Virus record (IMG/VR): IMGVR_UViG_3300035701_000083
Coordinates: 1 to 42,255 of that record
Length of the DNA: 42,255 nt
Origin: a virus
Reading direction: 5' to 3' (one strand)
Under the pieces are notes generated by a model. That model made no database searches. It was not told the origin of the DNA and saw only the letters and a program-made list of their open reading frames with translations. Positions within the stretch are counted from its first letter, which is position 1. The number at the start of each line of letters is the position of its first letter. Positions 27,138-33,830 of this stretch are shown one piece after another. Both the position numbers and the translations under genes were made by a program.

Positions 27138-28499
27138 ATGGCGACACGGTTATATTTGCCTGCATCAGGTGCAGCTCCGCTCGGATCGCTGGCGGTTAAT
27201 TCCAACTGGGAATTAACTAACAATCTGGTTCGTCTGCCAACATCTCATGTCAGGTCGGATACGGCGCTGGCTACCGTTACGTGGACGTGGCCTGCCGCGA
27301 CAACCCAGCAATGGTGCTGGTGGCAGTTCCAATCCAGGCCCCTAGCGGCAGCATATAACTGGTTGGCGACCGACACTGTTTCAATGGTCATCGGCAAATG
27401 CGCCGAAACGACAACGAGCGGTGACACCCACCTGGCTTATGTAATCCGGGTGGTGAGCGGCGACGGTGGAACCATCCGGGGAGTAATCGGGCTTTATCAT
27501 GCCACCAGCACCGAGTTTGCATTGGTGGCTTCGGCGGCTACGAGGATACACAGCGCAAGAACAGACGGAGCGACAGCTTTCTCATCTCAGGTCGGAGATC
27601 GCATCATCGTTGAGATAGGTTTACACGGTGTTACTCCTGCATTGGAGGCTATCCAGATGCGGAAGGGCGATCCGGTTGCATCACCTCCACTTGACTTTGC
27701 ACTTACTGCAGGCTTGACAACGGATCTAGTACCCTGGGTTCAATTATCAAGAGATGTAGTTTTTGGTTTTGCAGATAGCAATACGGAGGCAGGTACAGCC
27801 ACTGAAGCATCAGATGCCACGCAAATCAAGCCAGCGGCAGTTAGCGAAGTCGGCACAGCTGCCGAAACGTCTGACGGGATGCGGATCACAACCAGTGCTA
27901 TAGCAGAGACCGTATCGGCCACGGATGAGAGCAATGCTGCTAGGCCCGCCTTGTCTGCCGATATAACCGAGGCAATTTCTGCTTTGGATACTATAAGTGC
28001 TATTCTAGCAATCATTTCTGATCTTAGCGAGGCCGGATCCGCCACAGACAGTTCGAGTGCGACGCAAGAACGTGCATCAGGAATCGCCGAGGATGGTTCT
28101 GCTATAGACGCCCAGAATGGGTTACGAGTTACGGATGATGTCATAACAGAAACTGCAGTCGCTATCGAAACACAGACAGGTTTGCTTATATATGCGGCGA
28201 CAATCACGGAGGCTGGCAGTGCAGGAGATACTCCGAGCAATTTTGCCATTATATTTGCAGGGATTAATGAAGATGGCTACGCGGTAGATGCGAGCGATGC
28301 GCCGATGGGGGCAGTCCTGACGGCAGGCATCACGGAGACTATCAGTGCGATAGACGTATCAAGCAAACTGTTTATTGGTGCTGCGGAAATTGAAGAGATG
28401 GCGATCGCAATCACCGAACAGGATGTATTTTACCCAAAGTCAGAAGTGGCTGGAATTTTGATGGAGGTGTGGTCTGCACCCTGGAGGAAAGTGATATGA
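27138..28499 (+). CDS. Virion protein with eleven ~20-residue repeats
   Basis: This is a 453-residue protein. Residues 1-205 are a beta-rich domain with many Trp (TWTWPAATTQQWCWWQFQ), resembling carbohydrate-binding jelly-roll folds. Residues 215-440 consist of about eleven repeats of 20 residues with the consensus (I/V)-(T/S/A)-E-x-(G/I)-S-A-x-D-x-x-x-x. Examples are EAGTATEASDATQI, ETVSATDESNAAR, EAGSATDSSSATQ and EDGSAIDAQNGLR. Such repeats are likely to form a fibrous stalk. Clean repeats at protein level but divergent codons suggest selection for structure. Probable surface fibre. SD GAGGG precedes ATG 27138. Confidence 0.65.
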   Translation: MATRLYLPASGAAPLGSLAVNSNWELTNNLVRLPTSHVRSDTALATVTWTWPAATTQQWCWWQFQSRPLAAAYNWLATDTVSMVIGKCAETTTSGDTHLAYVIRVVSGDGGTIRGVIGLYHATSTEFALVASAATRIHSARTDGATAFSSQVGDRIIVEIGLHGVTPALEAIQMRKGDPVASPPLDFALTAGLTTDLVPWVQLSRDVVFGFADSNTEAGTATEASDATQIKPAAVSEVGTAAETSDGMRITTSAIAETVSATDESNAARPALSADITEAISALDTISAILAIISDLSEAGSATDSSSATQERASGIAEDGSAIDAQNGLRVTDDVITETAVAIETQTGLLIYAATITEAGSAGDTPSNFAIIFAGINEDGYAVDASDAPMGAVLTAGITETISAIDVSSKLFIGAAEIEEMAIAITEQDVFYPKSEVAGILMEVWSAPWRKVI

Positions 28500-29146
28500 G
28501 ACAGATCTCGGTTTCGACATTATCCAACCAGGACATATCCACCGCTCTGTTGGTCTGCACTTATATAGCCGACGCCGACCGAGGTTTGTTCTTTCGGTTG
28601 TTCCTGGACCAGATAGCCGGGAGTGGAGATTATTTTGTTTACTGCACAATCCAGCGTTTGGGTGCTGGCAACGAATATCGGGTAATTCCCTCGACTATTG
28701 TTGCAGTACCAGCTGTGACATCCGCTACGCTTCAAACGGTTGTTATCCCGGTAAAGGCGCTGGATGTAATCAAGATCTATGTTTTGGGATTGCCAGCGGA
28801 TGATACGATACCGGACATCATCACTGAGGTGTGGGAGGATGATGCCACGCTGAACAGCGTGTGGACGAATGCGAAGGCGGCATATCTCGACGGGTACATT
28901 TCGGATGTGCAGACGCTGGGGGCGGGAGCGATCAACTGGGAGGTGAATGTGAACGTTGGTGCGGATCCGCTGGATGGCGTGGATGTGTGGGTCAGCACGG
29001 ATATCGGCGGGACGAATGTGATCGCTCACGGCAGCACGGATGACAATGGAAAAGTCATGTTCATGCTGGATGCGGGCATATACTACGCCTGGAAACAGCT
29101 GGCGGGCTACTCATTCACAAATCCGGAAACCATGGTGGTGGCATGA
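28496..29146 (+). CDS. Virion protein with C-terminal Cna-B/transthyretin-like domain
   Basis: This is a 216-residue protein. It starts RQISVSTLSNQDISTALLVCTYIADADRGLFFRLFLDQIAGSGDYFVYCTIQRLG, a beta-sandwich-like segment. Residues about 150-215 (NVNVGADPLDGVDVWVSTDIGGTNVIAHGSTDDNGKVMFMLDAGIYYAWKQLAGYSF) match the carboxypeptidase-regulatory/Cna-B repeat pattern, common in adhesive surface proteins. The ATG overlaps the previous stop by 4 bases, after GGAGGAAAG. Together with 24888-28499 it belongs to a block of surface proteins between capsid and connector genes. Confidence 0.65.
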   Translation: MRQISVSTLSNQDISTALLVCTYIADADRGLFFRLFLDQIAGSGDYFVYCTIQRLGAGNEYRVIPSTIVAVPAVTSATLQTVVIPVKALDVIKIYVLGLPADDTIPDIITEVWEDDATLNSVWTNAKAAYLDGYISDVQTLGAGAINWEVNVNVGADPLDGVDVWVSTDIGGTNVIAHGSTDDNGKVMFMLDAGIYYAWKQLAGYSFTNPETMVVA

Positions 29147-29157
29147 GGAGTTGAAAA

Positions 29158-29610
29158 ATGGGATCTACATTTACGGGCACGGTGGTCACAACCACGACCA
29201 ATGTTACGGCAGCGGAGATCGCGCAGGTGCGGCGGATGACGGCGGAACCGACGGCGGTGACGTACAGCGATGCGAACATAATCGCTTTCATCGAGAATTT
29301 TCCGTTGGTGGACGAGAACGGAGAAACGCCGAGGATCCCATCGATGCTGACGCCGGGGGAGATGATGGTGAACCCGGACTGGATGGCGACGTATGATCTG
29401 AACGCGGCGGCGGCGGCGATCTGGATGGATAAGGCGGCAATACTGGCGCAGGATTACGATTATTCGGCGGACGGGGCGAACCTGTCACGATCGCAGGCTT
29501 TCGAGCAGGCGATGAAGATGATGCGGTTTTACCAATCACGGAGGAGCCCAACGACGATCACACTGGTGCCGGATATTTCGAGGGAGAGGACGTATGAGAT
29601 CAATGCGTGA
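29158..29610 (+). CDS. Head-tail connector (adaptor) protein
   Basis: This is a 150-residue protein at the usual connector position. ATNVTAAEIAQVRRMTAEPTAVTYSDANIIAFIENF (helices that match DNA-packaging adaptor proteins like HK97 gp6/SPP1 gp15), WMATYDLNAAAAAIWMDKAAILAQDYDYSADGANLSRSQAFEQAMKMMRFYQSRRSP (the common pattern of a C-terminal helix after YDYSADG). It is thought to dock below the portal. SD-like GAGTTGAAAA. Confidence 0.78.
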   Translation: MGSTFTGTVVTTTTNVTAAEIAQVRRMTAEPTAVTYSDANIIAFIENFPLVDENGETPRIPSMLTPGEMMVNPDWMATYDLNAAAAAIWMDKAAILAQDYDYSADGANLSRSQAFEQAMKMMRFYQSRRSPTTITLVPDISRERTYEINA

Positions 29611-29611
29611 G

Positions 29612-29660
29612 ACCCCACCCCCGGCCCCTCCCCAAATCCTGCGGATTTGGAGAGGGGGGA
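29612..29660. repeat. Family D repeat
   Basis: CCCCACCCCCGGCCCCTCCC, AAATCC/GGATTT hairpin core, then AGAGGGGGG. The core sequence differs from other copies, but pairs. Its right arm lies just before the SD of 29673. Confidence 0.82.
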
Positions 29661-29672
29661 AAGGAGTATTGA

Positions 29673-29978
29673 ATGCCTTATCCCAATGAGCATGCGGCGA
29701 GGATGCAGGACCCGGGAAAGTTCGACAATTTCCGGAGGACTTCGGGTGCGGAGCGGATGAATATCCCGTCGGGCATCGATGTGATCTGGGGACACCCGCG
29801 GGGGGCGGCGAAAGAGGTCTGGCAGCTGCAGGCGCTGCGGTTCCCGGTGGAGGATTGGACGGCGAGCGAGGCGCGCAAGTGGCTGAGAGAGCGCAAGTTC
29901 AATTTCATGGCGTTCGAGGCGGCGACGGAGGAGAACAAGAAGGTAAATGAGAATATTCGGAAAGCAGCTGGGAGATGA
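29673..29978 (+). CDS. Small conserved-type head-region protein (SEARKWL motif)
   Basis: This is a 101-residue protein. MPYPNEHAARMQDPGKFDNFRR, then GIDVIWGHPRGAAKEVWQLQALRFPVEDWTASEARKWLRERKFNFMAFEAA. I recognise the pattern NEHAAR...QALRF...WT.(A/S)EAR.WL from small phage proteins found near head genes; these are linked to prohead protease or MuF-type fusions, but the function is not settled. AAAGGAG precedes ATG 29673. Confidence 0.6.
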   Translation: MPYPNEHAARMQDPGKFDNFRRTSGAERMNIPSGIDVIWGHPRGAAKEVWQLQALRFPVEDWTASEARKWLRERKFNFMAFEAATEENKKVNENIRKAAGR

Positions 29979-30044
29979 GATTGCCACGGTCGCGACACGT
30001 GCCCTGGCGGGCAGTGCCAGGGAGAACGCTCCCTCGCAATGACA
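29977..30044. repeat. Family E repeat (long form)
   Basis: GAGATTGCCACGG ... CCTGGCGGGCAGTGCCAGG hairpin ... CTCGCAATGACA. The inner hairpin also occurs in copies at 13672 and 32502. It provides the TGA stop of 29673-29978. Confidence 0.75.
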
Positions 30045-30145
30045 ACAGGATGCCCCAGGATTTATTTTATGTGTGATTTTGGTGGAAAATTTGGTGGTTT
30101 CGGCAGCAGAGAGGCGCTGGATGGCATGAATATGCGAGCCTGGAG

Positions 30146-30188
30146 GAGATTGCCACGCCCCGCGTAAGGCGCGGGGCTCGCAATGACA
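30146..30188. repeat. Family E repeat
   Basis: GAGATTGCCACG, then CCCCGCG/CGCGGGG inner hairpin, then CTCGCAATGACA, ending three bases before ATG 30190 region. Confidence 0.8.
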
Positions 30189-30189
30189 G

Positions 30190-30579
30190 ATGAGGGCATT
30201 GACGGCGAACGAGCTGGGCAGGATGCGGGCAGCGGTGGAGAGCAGCATGATGGATGAGGTGGTGCTGATGCGCTGCACGGAGACGTTGGATGCGCTGAAC
30301 CAGCCGGTGCAAAGCTGGGCGGACGGTCCGATCCTGAAGTGTGGGCTGGATACGCGCGAGGGATCGGAGATGCGCGGGAACGGCAGACTACTGGTGAGAT
30401 GGGAGGCGCACGTGAGGCTGCCGATCGGGACGATCTTCAATCCGAGGGACAGGATCCGGGTGGCAAGCAGGCTGGGGCAGCCGACGGACGTGAACACGGT
30501 ATACGAGCTGGTGGGGCCGGCGCACGAGGGTCCGAGCGGGCTGGTGGTGCCGATCCGGAAGGTGCAGCCGAGCGCGTGA
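30190..30579 (+). CDS. Head-tail stopper-like protein
   Basis: This is a 129-residue protein. RTMRAAVESSMMDEVVLMRCTETLDALNQPVQSWADGPILKCGLDTREG is a typical start of head-closure/stopper proteins (the M-DEVVL-R...D-G pattern), followed by beta strands (WEAHVRLPIGTIFNPRDRIRVASR). It would close the connector below the adaptor. The ATG follows the family E repeat, whose CAATGACAGATGAGG supplies its upstream context; a good SD is lacking. Confidence 0.7.
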   Translation: MRALTANELGRMRAAVESSMMDEVVLMRCTETLDALNQPVQSWADGPILKCGLDTREGSEMRGNGRLLVRWEAHVRLPIGTIFNPRDRIRVASRLGQPTDVNTVYELVGPAHEGPSGLVVPIRKVQPSA

Positions 30580-30593
30580 GATGAGGAATTATT

Positions 30594-31046
30594 ATGGCAG
30601 ATGAGATCGGTGGAATGGATGAATTTTTGAGCAACCTGCAGAAGCTGCAGGCGACGACGGGCGGGGCGGCGCTGGGCCAGGCCATGATGGCGGGAGGCGA
30701 GGTGCTGCAGGGTGCGATCAAGATTTCATTCCAGGGATCGAAGGGCGGGCGGACTTACAAGCGGGGCGGAAAATCGCACACGGCTTCGGCGCCGGGCGAG
30801 CCACCAGCGATCGATTACGGATTTTTGCTGGGCAGCATCAAGGGGAAGCTGACAAACACGACGGAGACCAGCGCGACGGTGGAGGTGAGTGCGGACAAGG
30901 AATACGCAGGGAGACTGGAATTCGGGACGGGAAAGATGGCGGCGAGGCCGTTCATGCGCCCGGCGATGGACAAGAACAAGGAGAAAATCACGGAGGCGGT
31001 GGCGGTGACGTTGAAGCGGAAGATCAACGAGGTGAGAGGTGCTTGA
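30594..31046 (+). CDS. HK97 gp10-like tail-completion protein
   Basis: This 150-residue protein has the HK97 gp10 pattern: N-terminal helix (MDEFLSNLQKLQ), KISFQGSKGGRTYKRGGKSHTASAPGEPPAIDYGFLLGSIKG (the R/K-x-H-x-A-S-x-P-G-E-P-P signature), EYAGRLEFGTGKMAARPFMRPAMDKNK (Y-A-x-x-x-E-F-G-T motif). These proteins act in head-tail joining. It overlaps the next GTG by 8 bases. Confidence 0.88.
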   Translation: MADEIGGMDEFLSNLQKLQATTGGAALGQAMMAGGEVLQGAIKISFQGSKGGRTYKRGGKSHTASAPGEPPAIDYGFLLGSIKGKLTNTTETSATVEVSADKEYAGRLEFGTGKMAARPFMRPAMDKNKEKITEAVAVTLKRKINEVRGA

Positions 31047-31425
31047 GGAAGGGCTGGTCGATTACCTGCTGGCATATACGCCGCTGACGGTGCTGATCGG
31101 CGAGCGGGTGTATCCGTTAATCCTGCCGCAGGATCCAACGCTGCCTGCGCTAGTCTATCAACGGATCGGGAGCGTGCCGGAATATTCGCAGAGCGGATAT
31201 GCGGGCCTGACGTCTGCCCGGATGCAACTCACATGCTGGGGCACGACGCTGGTGAGCGCCAAAAACACGGCGGAGCAGGTCAGGCTGGCACTGGGCGGCT
31301 ACAAGGGTCCGATGGGAATGAGCACGGTGGGGGCGAGTTTCATCGAGAACGAGATGGACGACCTGGACGAGGAGACGGGGCTGTTCCGGGTGATCATGGA
31401 TGTGACGTTGTGGCATGAGGAGTGA
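31039..31425 (+). CDS. Tail terminator/completion protein (DUF3168-like)
   Basis: This is a 128-residue protein. LVDYLLAYTPLTVLIGERVYPLILPQDPTLPALVYQRIGSVPEYSQSGYAGLTSARMQLTCWG and the ending FRVIMDVTLWHEE match the DUF3168/tail-completion family that caps the tail tube. The GTG start at 31039 overlaps the gp10-like gene. Gene order gp10 - DUF3168 - tail tube is standard. Confidence 0.85.
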   Translation: MLEEGLVDYLLAYTPLTVLIGERVYPLILPQDPTLPALVYQRIGSVPEYSQSGYAGLTSARMQLTCWGTTLVSAKNTAEQVRLALGGYKGPMGMSTVGASFIENEMDDLDEETGLFRVIMDVTLWHEE

Positions 31426-31436
31426 AAGGAGACCAG

Positions 31437-31706
31437 ATGGCGAAGAGGAAGGATATTCCAGTTGAGACAAAGATCGAGGAAAGCGGCACCATTTTGGTAG
31501 CCAAGAACGCCACCATTTACAGGTCCGGGAAGTGGAACAGGATCACGCAGTACGCCTGCAATCTGTGCTCGTTCGACGTGCTGGAGGATGAGAACCTGAT
31601 GCTGGAGCATATCCTGGAAAGGCATTATTCACAGGCGGCAGCCGCGGAGGTATTGGAGGCGGCGACGGAACCAACAGACGGAGGTAAAAAATGGCAGACA
31701 GAGTAG
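31437..31706 (+). CDS. C2H2 zinc-finger-like protein in the tail operon
   Basis: This is an 89-residue protein, start at ATG 31437 after AAAGGAGA (upstream in-frame GTG at 31422 is possible). Residues about 44-68 (YACNLCSFDVLEDENLMLEHILERHY) have the spacing C-x2-C-x13-H-x4-H of a classical C2H2 finger. The preceding residues are beta-rich (SGTILVAKNATIYRSG). C2H2 fingers are uncommon in bacterial viruses, and the role in a tail operon is unknown. It overlaps the start of the next gene by 16 bases. Confidence 0.6.
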   Translation: MAKRKDIPVETKIEESGTILVAKNATIYRSGKWNRITQYACNLCSFDVLEDENLMLEHILERHYSQAAAAEVLEAATEPTDGGKKWQTE

Positions 31707-32056
31707 TTGTAACCAAGACGACGGCGCCGGGAGGCTATCCGAGTTTGCAGCCGGCGGTGAACTCGCTGGATGTGACGTTCGAGGCGGCGAATGTGGCCAA
31801 CGGCAACCGGTTCGTGGCGAGCGGGAAGGACCTGGTACTGGCGTGGAACACAGGCGCCGAAGCATACACGGTGATCCTGACGTCGATCGAGGATGAGAAG
31901 AAACGGACGGGCAACATCGCCAACTATTCGATCGGGGCGAGCGAGATCGCGGTGATCGGGCCGGTGCCGACGGACGGTTGGCTGCAGGCGGATGGCTACA
32001 TCTGGCTGTCGGCGAACAATGCGGCGGTGAAATTCGCGGTGATCACGCTGCCGTAG
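31691..32056 (+). CDS. Small virion protein, duplicate copy 1
   Basis: This is a 121-residue beta-rich protein. ADRVVVTKTTAPGGYPSLQP, then NRFVASGKDLVLAWNT, YTVILTSIEDEKKRTGNIANYSIG and DGYIWLSANNAAVKFAVITLP. Such sequences are found among tail or decoration proteins of siphoviruses. The next gene is a duplicate. ATG 31691 sits inside the end of the zinc-finger gene after GGAGGTAAAAA. Confidence 0.65.
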   Translation: MADRVVVTKTTAPGGYPSLQPAVNSLDVTFEAANVANGNRFVASGKDLVLAWNTGAEAYTVILTSIEDEKKRTGNIANYSIGASEIAVIGPVPTDGWLQADGYIWLSANNAAVKFAVITLP

Positions 32057-32061
32057 GATGA

Positions 32062-32086
32062 GGGGCAATTCATGAATTGCCCCAAC
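32062..32086. repeat. Palindromic repeat, family A
   Basis: GGGGCAATTCATGAATTGCC plus CCAAC: here with CATG in the centre, a perfect palindrome. It separates the two duplicated virion genes. Confidence 0.9.
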
Positions 32087-32111
32087 GCAACAAAAAAAAC
32101 GGAGGTGAAGG

Positions 32112-32480
32112 ATGGCTGATAGAGAGGTTCTGACCAAGACGACGGCGCCGGGAGGTTACCCGAGTTTACAACCAGCGGCGAACTCGCTGGATATCGTGTT
32201 CACGGCGGCGAATATCGTCGACGATAACCGGTTTGTGGCGAGCGGCAAGGATTTGATCCTGGCCTGGAACACGCACGGAGTGAATGCGTACACGGTGATC
32301 CTGACGTCGATCGAGGATGAGAAGAAACGGACGGGCAACATCGCCAACTATTCGATCGGGGCGGGCGAGATCGCGGTGATCGGGCCGGTGCCGAAGGATG
32401 GCTGGCTGCAGGCGGACGGCCATATCTGGCTGTCGGCGAACAATGCGGCGGTGAAGTTCGCGGTGATAGCGCTGCCTTAA
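32112..32480 (+). CDS. Small virion protein, duplicate copy 2
   Basis: This 122-residue protein is about 80 percent identical by eye to the product of 31691-32056, with long identical DNA stretches such as the one covering TVILTSIEDEKKRTGNIANY. One residue is inserted (NTHGVNAYT for NTGAEAYT). A recent tandem gene duplication is likely, with a family A palindrome at the boundary. Two versions could assemble in different places or vary a surface. GGAGGTGA precedes ATG 32112. Confidence 0.7.
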   Translation: MADREVLTKTTAPGGYPSLQPAANSLDIVFTAANIVDDNRFVASGKDLILAWNTHGVNAYTVILTSIEDEKKRTGNIANYSIGAGEIAVIGPVPKDGWLQADGHIWLSANNAAVKFAVIALP

Positions 32481-32501
32481 CAATTAGGCGAGATGACGGT
32501 G

Positions 32502-32563
32502 GAGATTGCTTCGGCACACATGCCCTGGCGGGCAGTGCCAGGGAACACCGCCTCGCAATGACA
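32502..32563. repeat. Family E repeat (long form)
   Basis: GAGATTGCTTCGG ... CCCTGGCGGGCAGTGCCAGGG inner hairpin ... CCTCGCAATGACA in the gap before the tail tube gene. Confidence 0.8.
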
Positions 32564-32579
32564 AGAATGGAGGTATGAG

Positions 32580-33005
32580 ATGACAACGGGTGCAACTGCT
32601 GCGTTAGGTACATTGTTCAAGATCGGTGATGGGGCGACGCCAGAGACTTTCACGACGGTGGCGGAGGTGACGGATTTGACACCGCCGAAGATCTCGTCGA
32701 AAAAGGAAGATGCGACGAGCCAGGATTCAACCTGGGAGGAATCGATCCCGGTGATGCTGAGCGGGGGTCAGATCTCGCTGACGGTGAACTGGATCCCGTC
32801 CGGGGCGACGCACAACGAGACGACCGGCCTGCTGAGCTGGCTGCTGAACAAGACCAAGCGGAACTGCAAGGTGGTGCTGCCGAGCACGGAGAAGACCTTT
32901 GCATTTCTGGCGTGGGTCTCGTCTTTCGAGGGCGGGACGCCGGTGAGCGGGAAGAAGTCGGCGAAGTTCACGCTGGAGATCAGCGGTCCGGTGGGTGTAA
33001 CGTAA
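32580..33005 (+). CDS. Major tail tube protein
   Basis: This 141-residue protein has the pattern of siphovirus tube proteins: GTLFKIGDGATPETFTTVAEVTDLTPPKISSKKEDATSQDSTWEESIPVMLSGGQISLTVNWIP. The end TPVSGKKSAKFTLEISGPV also fits the family (beta strand that closes the tube barrel). It directly precedes the tail assembly chaperones and tape measure, as expected. ATG 32580 after GGAGGTATGAG. Confidence 0.87.
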   Translation: MTTGATAALGTLFKIGDGATPETFTTVAEVTDLTPPKISSKKEDATSQDSTWEESIPVMLSGGQISLTVNWIPSGATHNETTGLLSWLLNKTKRNCKVVLPSTEKTFAFLAWVSSFEGGTPVSGKKSAKFTLEISGPVGVT

Positions 33006-33028
33006 AAAGTCCGCCGCAGATGCGGGAG

Positions 33029-33057
33029 GAGATTGCCACGCTTCGCTCGCAATGACA
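33029..33057. repeat. Family E repeat (short form)
   Basis: GAGATTGCCACGCTTCGCTC plus GCAATGACA in the 70-base gap between tail tube and chaperone genes. Confidence 0.8.
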
Positions 33058-33075
33058 TAAAAAAAGGAGATCTTT

Positions 33076-33468
33076 ATGGCAAAATATTTCACGCGCGAGG
33101 AGATCCTGGAGGTACAGGACCTGCCGTTCGAGGACGTGGTCGTGCCTGAATGGGGTGAGGACATGGTGCGGGTGGCGGGGATGAATGCGCTGGAGGCGAC
33201 GCGCTACAGCCTGCGCATGGAGAAGTTGAACGAGAACGAGCAGACGGAGACGATCATGCCGGAGCTTTTGAGCCGGACGCTGGTCAATGACCAGTTCGAG
33301 CGGATCTTCAGCGAAAAGGACATCGAGGCGCTGGGGAAGAAATCGGCGGTGGTGGTGAAGCGGTTGTTCGAGATCGCACTGCGGTTGAGCGGGATCTCGG
33401 AGGCGGCGATCGAGGAGCAGGCAAAAAACTCAGGCGGGACCCCGGCCGACGATTTGCTTTCCGGCTAG
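33076..33468 (+). CDS. Tail assembly chaperone, upstream frame (gpG-like)
   Basis: This is a 130-residue protein made by normal reading. AKYFTREEILEVQDLPFEDVVVPEWGEDMVRVAGMNALEATRY (ED-V-VPEWG-x-x-V-x-V pattern) matches tail chaperones of the lambda G/HK97 type. Near the end (33423-33429) lies A AAA AAC in the correct phase for a -1 shift. After the shift, reading continues into the frame of 33492-33830, giving a gpG-gpGT-like fusion of about 251 residues. The short product and fusion would both coat the tape measure during tail assembly. AAAGGAGA before ATG 33076. Confidence 0.88.
   Translation: MAKYFTREEILEVQDLPFEDVVVPEWGEDMVRVAGMNALEATRYSLRMEKLNENEQTETIMPELLSRTLVNDQFERIFSEKDIEALGKKSAVVVKRLFEIALRLSGISEAAIEEQAKNSGGTPADDLLSG
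33423..33429 (+). promoter_or_regulatory. -1 programmed frameshift site A AAA AAC
   Basis: The heptamer AAAAAAC is in the phase X-XXY-YYZ of the gpG-like frame (codons GCA AAA AAC). A slip by -1 reads AAA AAA CTC AGG CGG and stays open through LRRDPGRRFAFRLALRLG into the downstream gene. GC-rich sequence after it (CGGCCG, CCGGCTAGC) could form a stimulatory structure. Confidence 0.85.
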
Positions 33469-33830
33469 CGCTGAGGCTCGGGGTCCCGGACGTGGATGGG
33501 ATGCTGATGCGCATCACGGGGCGGGCGCTGGGTGAATGGATGGCATATGCAGGCCTGGAGCCGTTCGGTGAGCGGCGGGCAGATTTAAGAATGGGCATCC
33601 TGGCGGCGTTGATCGCGAATGTGAACCGGGATCCGGACAAGACGGAGGCGTTCAAGGCGGAGGATTTCATGCCGGATTTCGAGGCGGTGCCGGAGCCGCC
33701 GCCGGATCGTGAAAGAGTAGCTCAGGAGGTGGACATGTATTTTTCGTTGTTGGCGGAGATGGGGCGGGGAGGGGAGGAGCGGGAGGAGACTCTTCGCTCC
33801 GCTCAGAGTGACAATGGAGAGAAAAGATGA
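33429..33830 (+). CDS. Tail assembly chaperone, frameshifted extension (gpT-like)
   Basis: This frame has no good independent start: GTG at 33492 has no SD. It is open back to the slippery site, and the residues from there are LRRDPGRRFAFRLALRLGVPDVDGMLMRI, TGRALGEWMAYAGLEPFGERRADLRMGILAALIANVNRDPDK, AEDFMPDF. The blocks (LALRLG, EWMAYxxLEPFGExRADLR, ANVNRDP, EDFMPDF) are typical of the gpT part of siphovirus tail chaperones. So it is made as a fusion to the gpG-like part. The last residues (RSAQSDNGEKR) come from a family F repeat at 33788-33813. Confidence 0.85.
   Translation, partial: LRRDPGRRFAFRLALRLGVPDVDGMLMRITGRALGEWMAYAGLEPFGERRADLRMGILAALIANVNRDPDKTEAFKAEDFMPDFEAVPEPPPDRERVAQEVDMYFSLLAEMGRGGEEREETLRSAQSDNGEKR
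33788..33813. repeat. Family F repeat
   Basis: GACTCTTCGCTCCGCTCAGA plus GTGACA: arms ACTCT/AGAGT. It encodes the end of the frameshifted chaperone and lies just ahead of the tape measure ATG. Confidence 0.75.
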
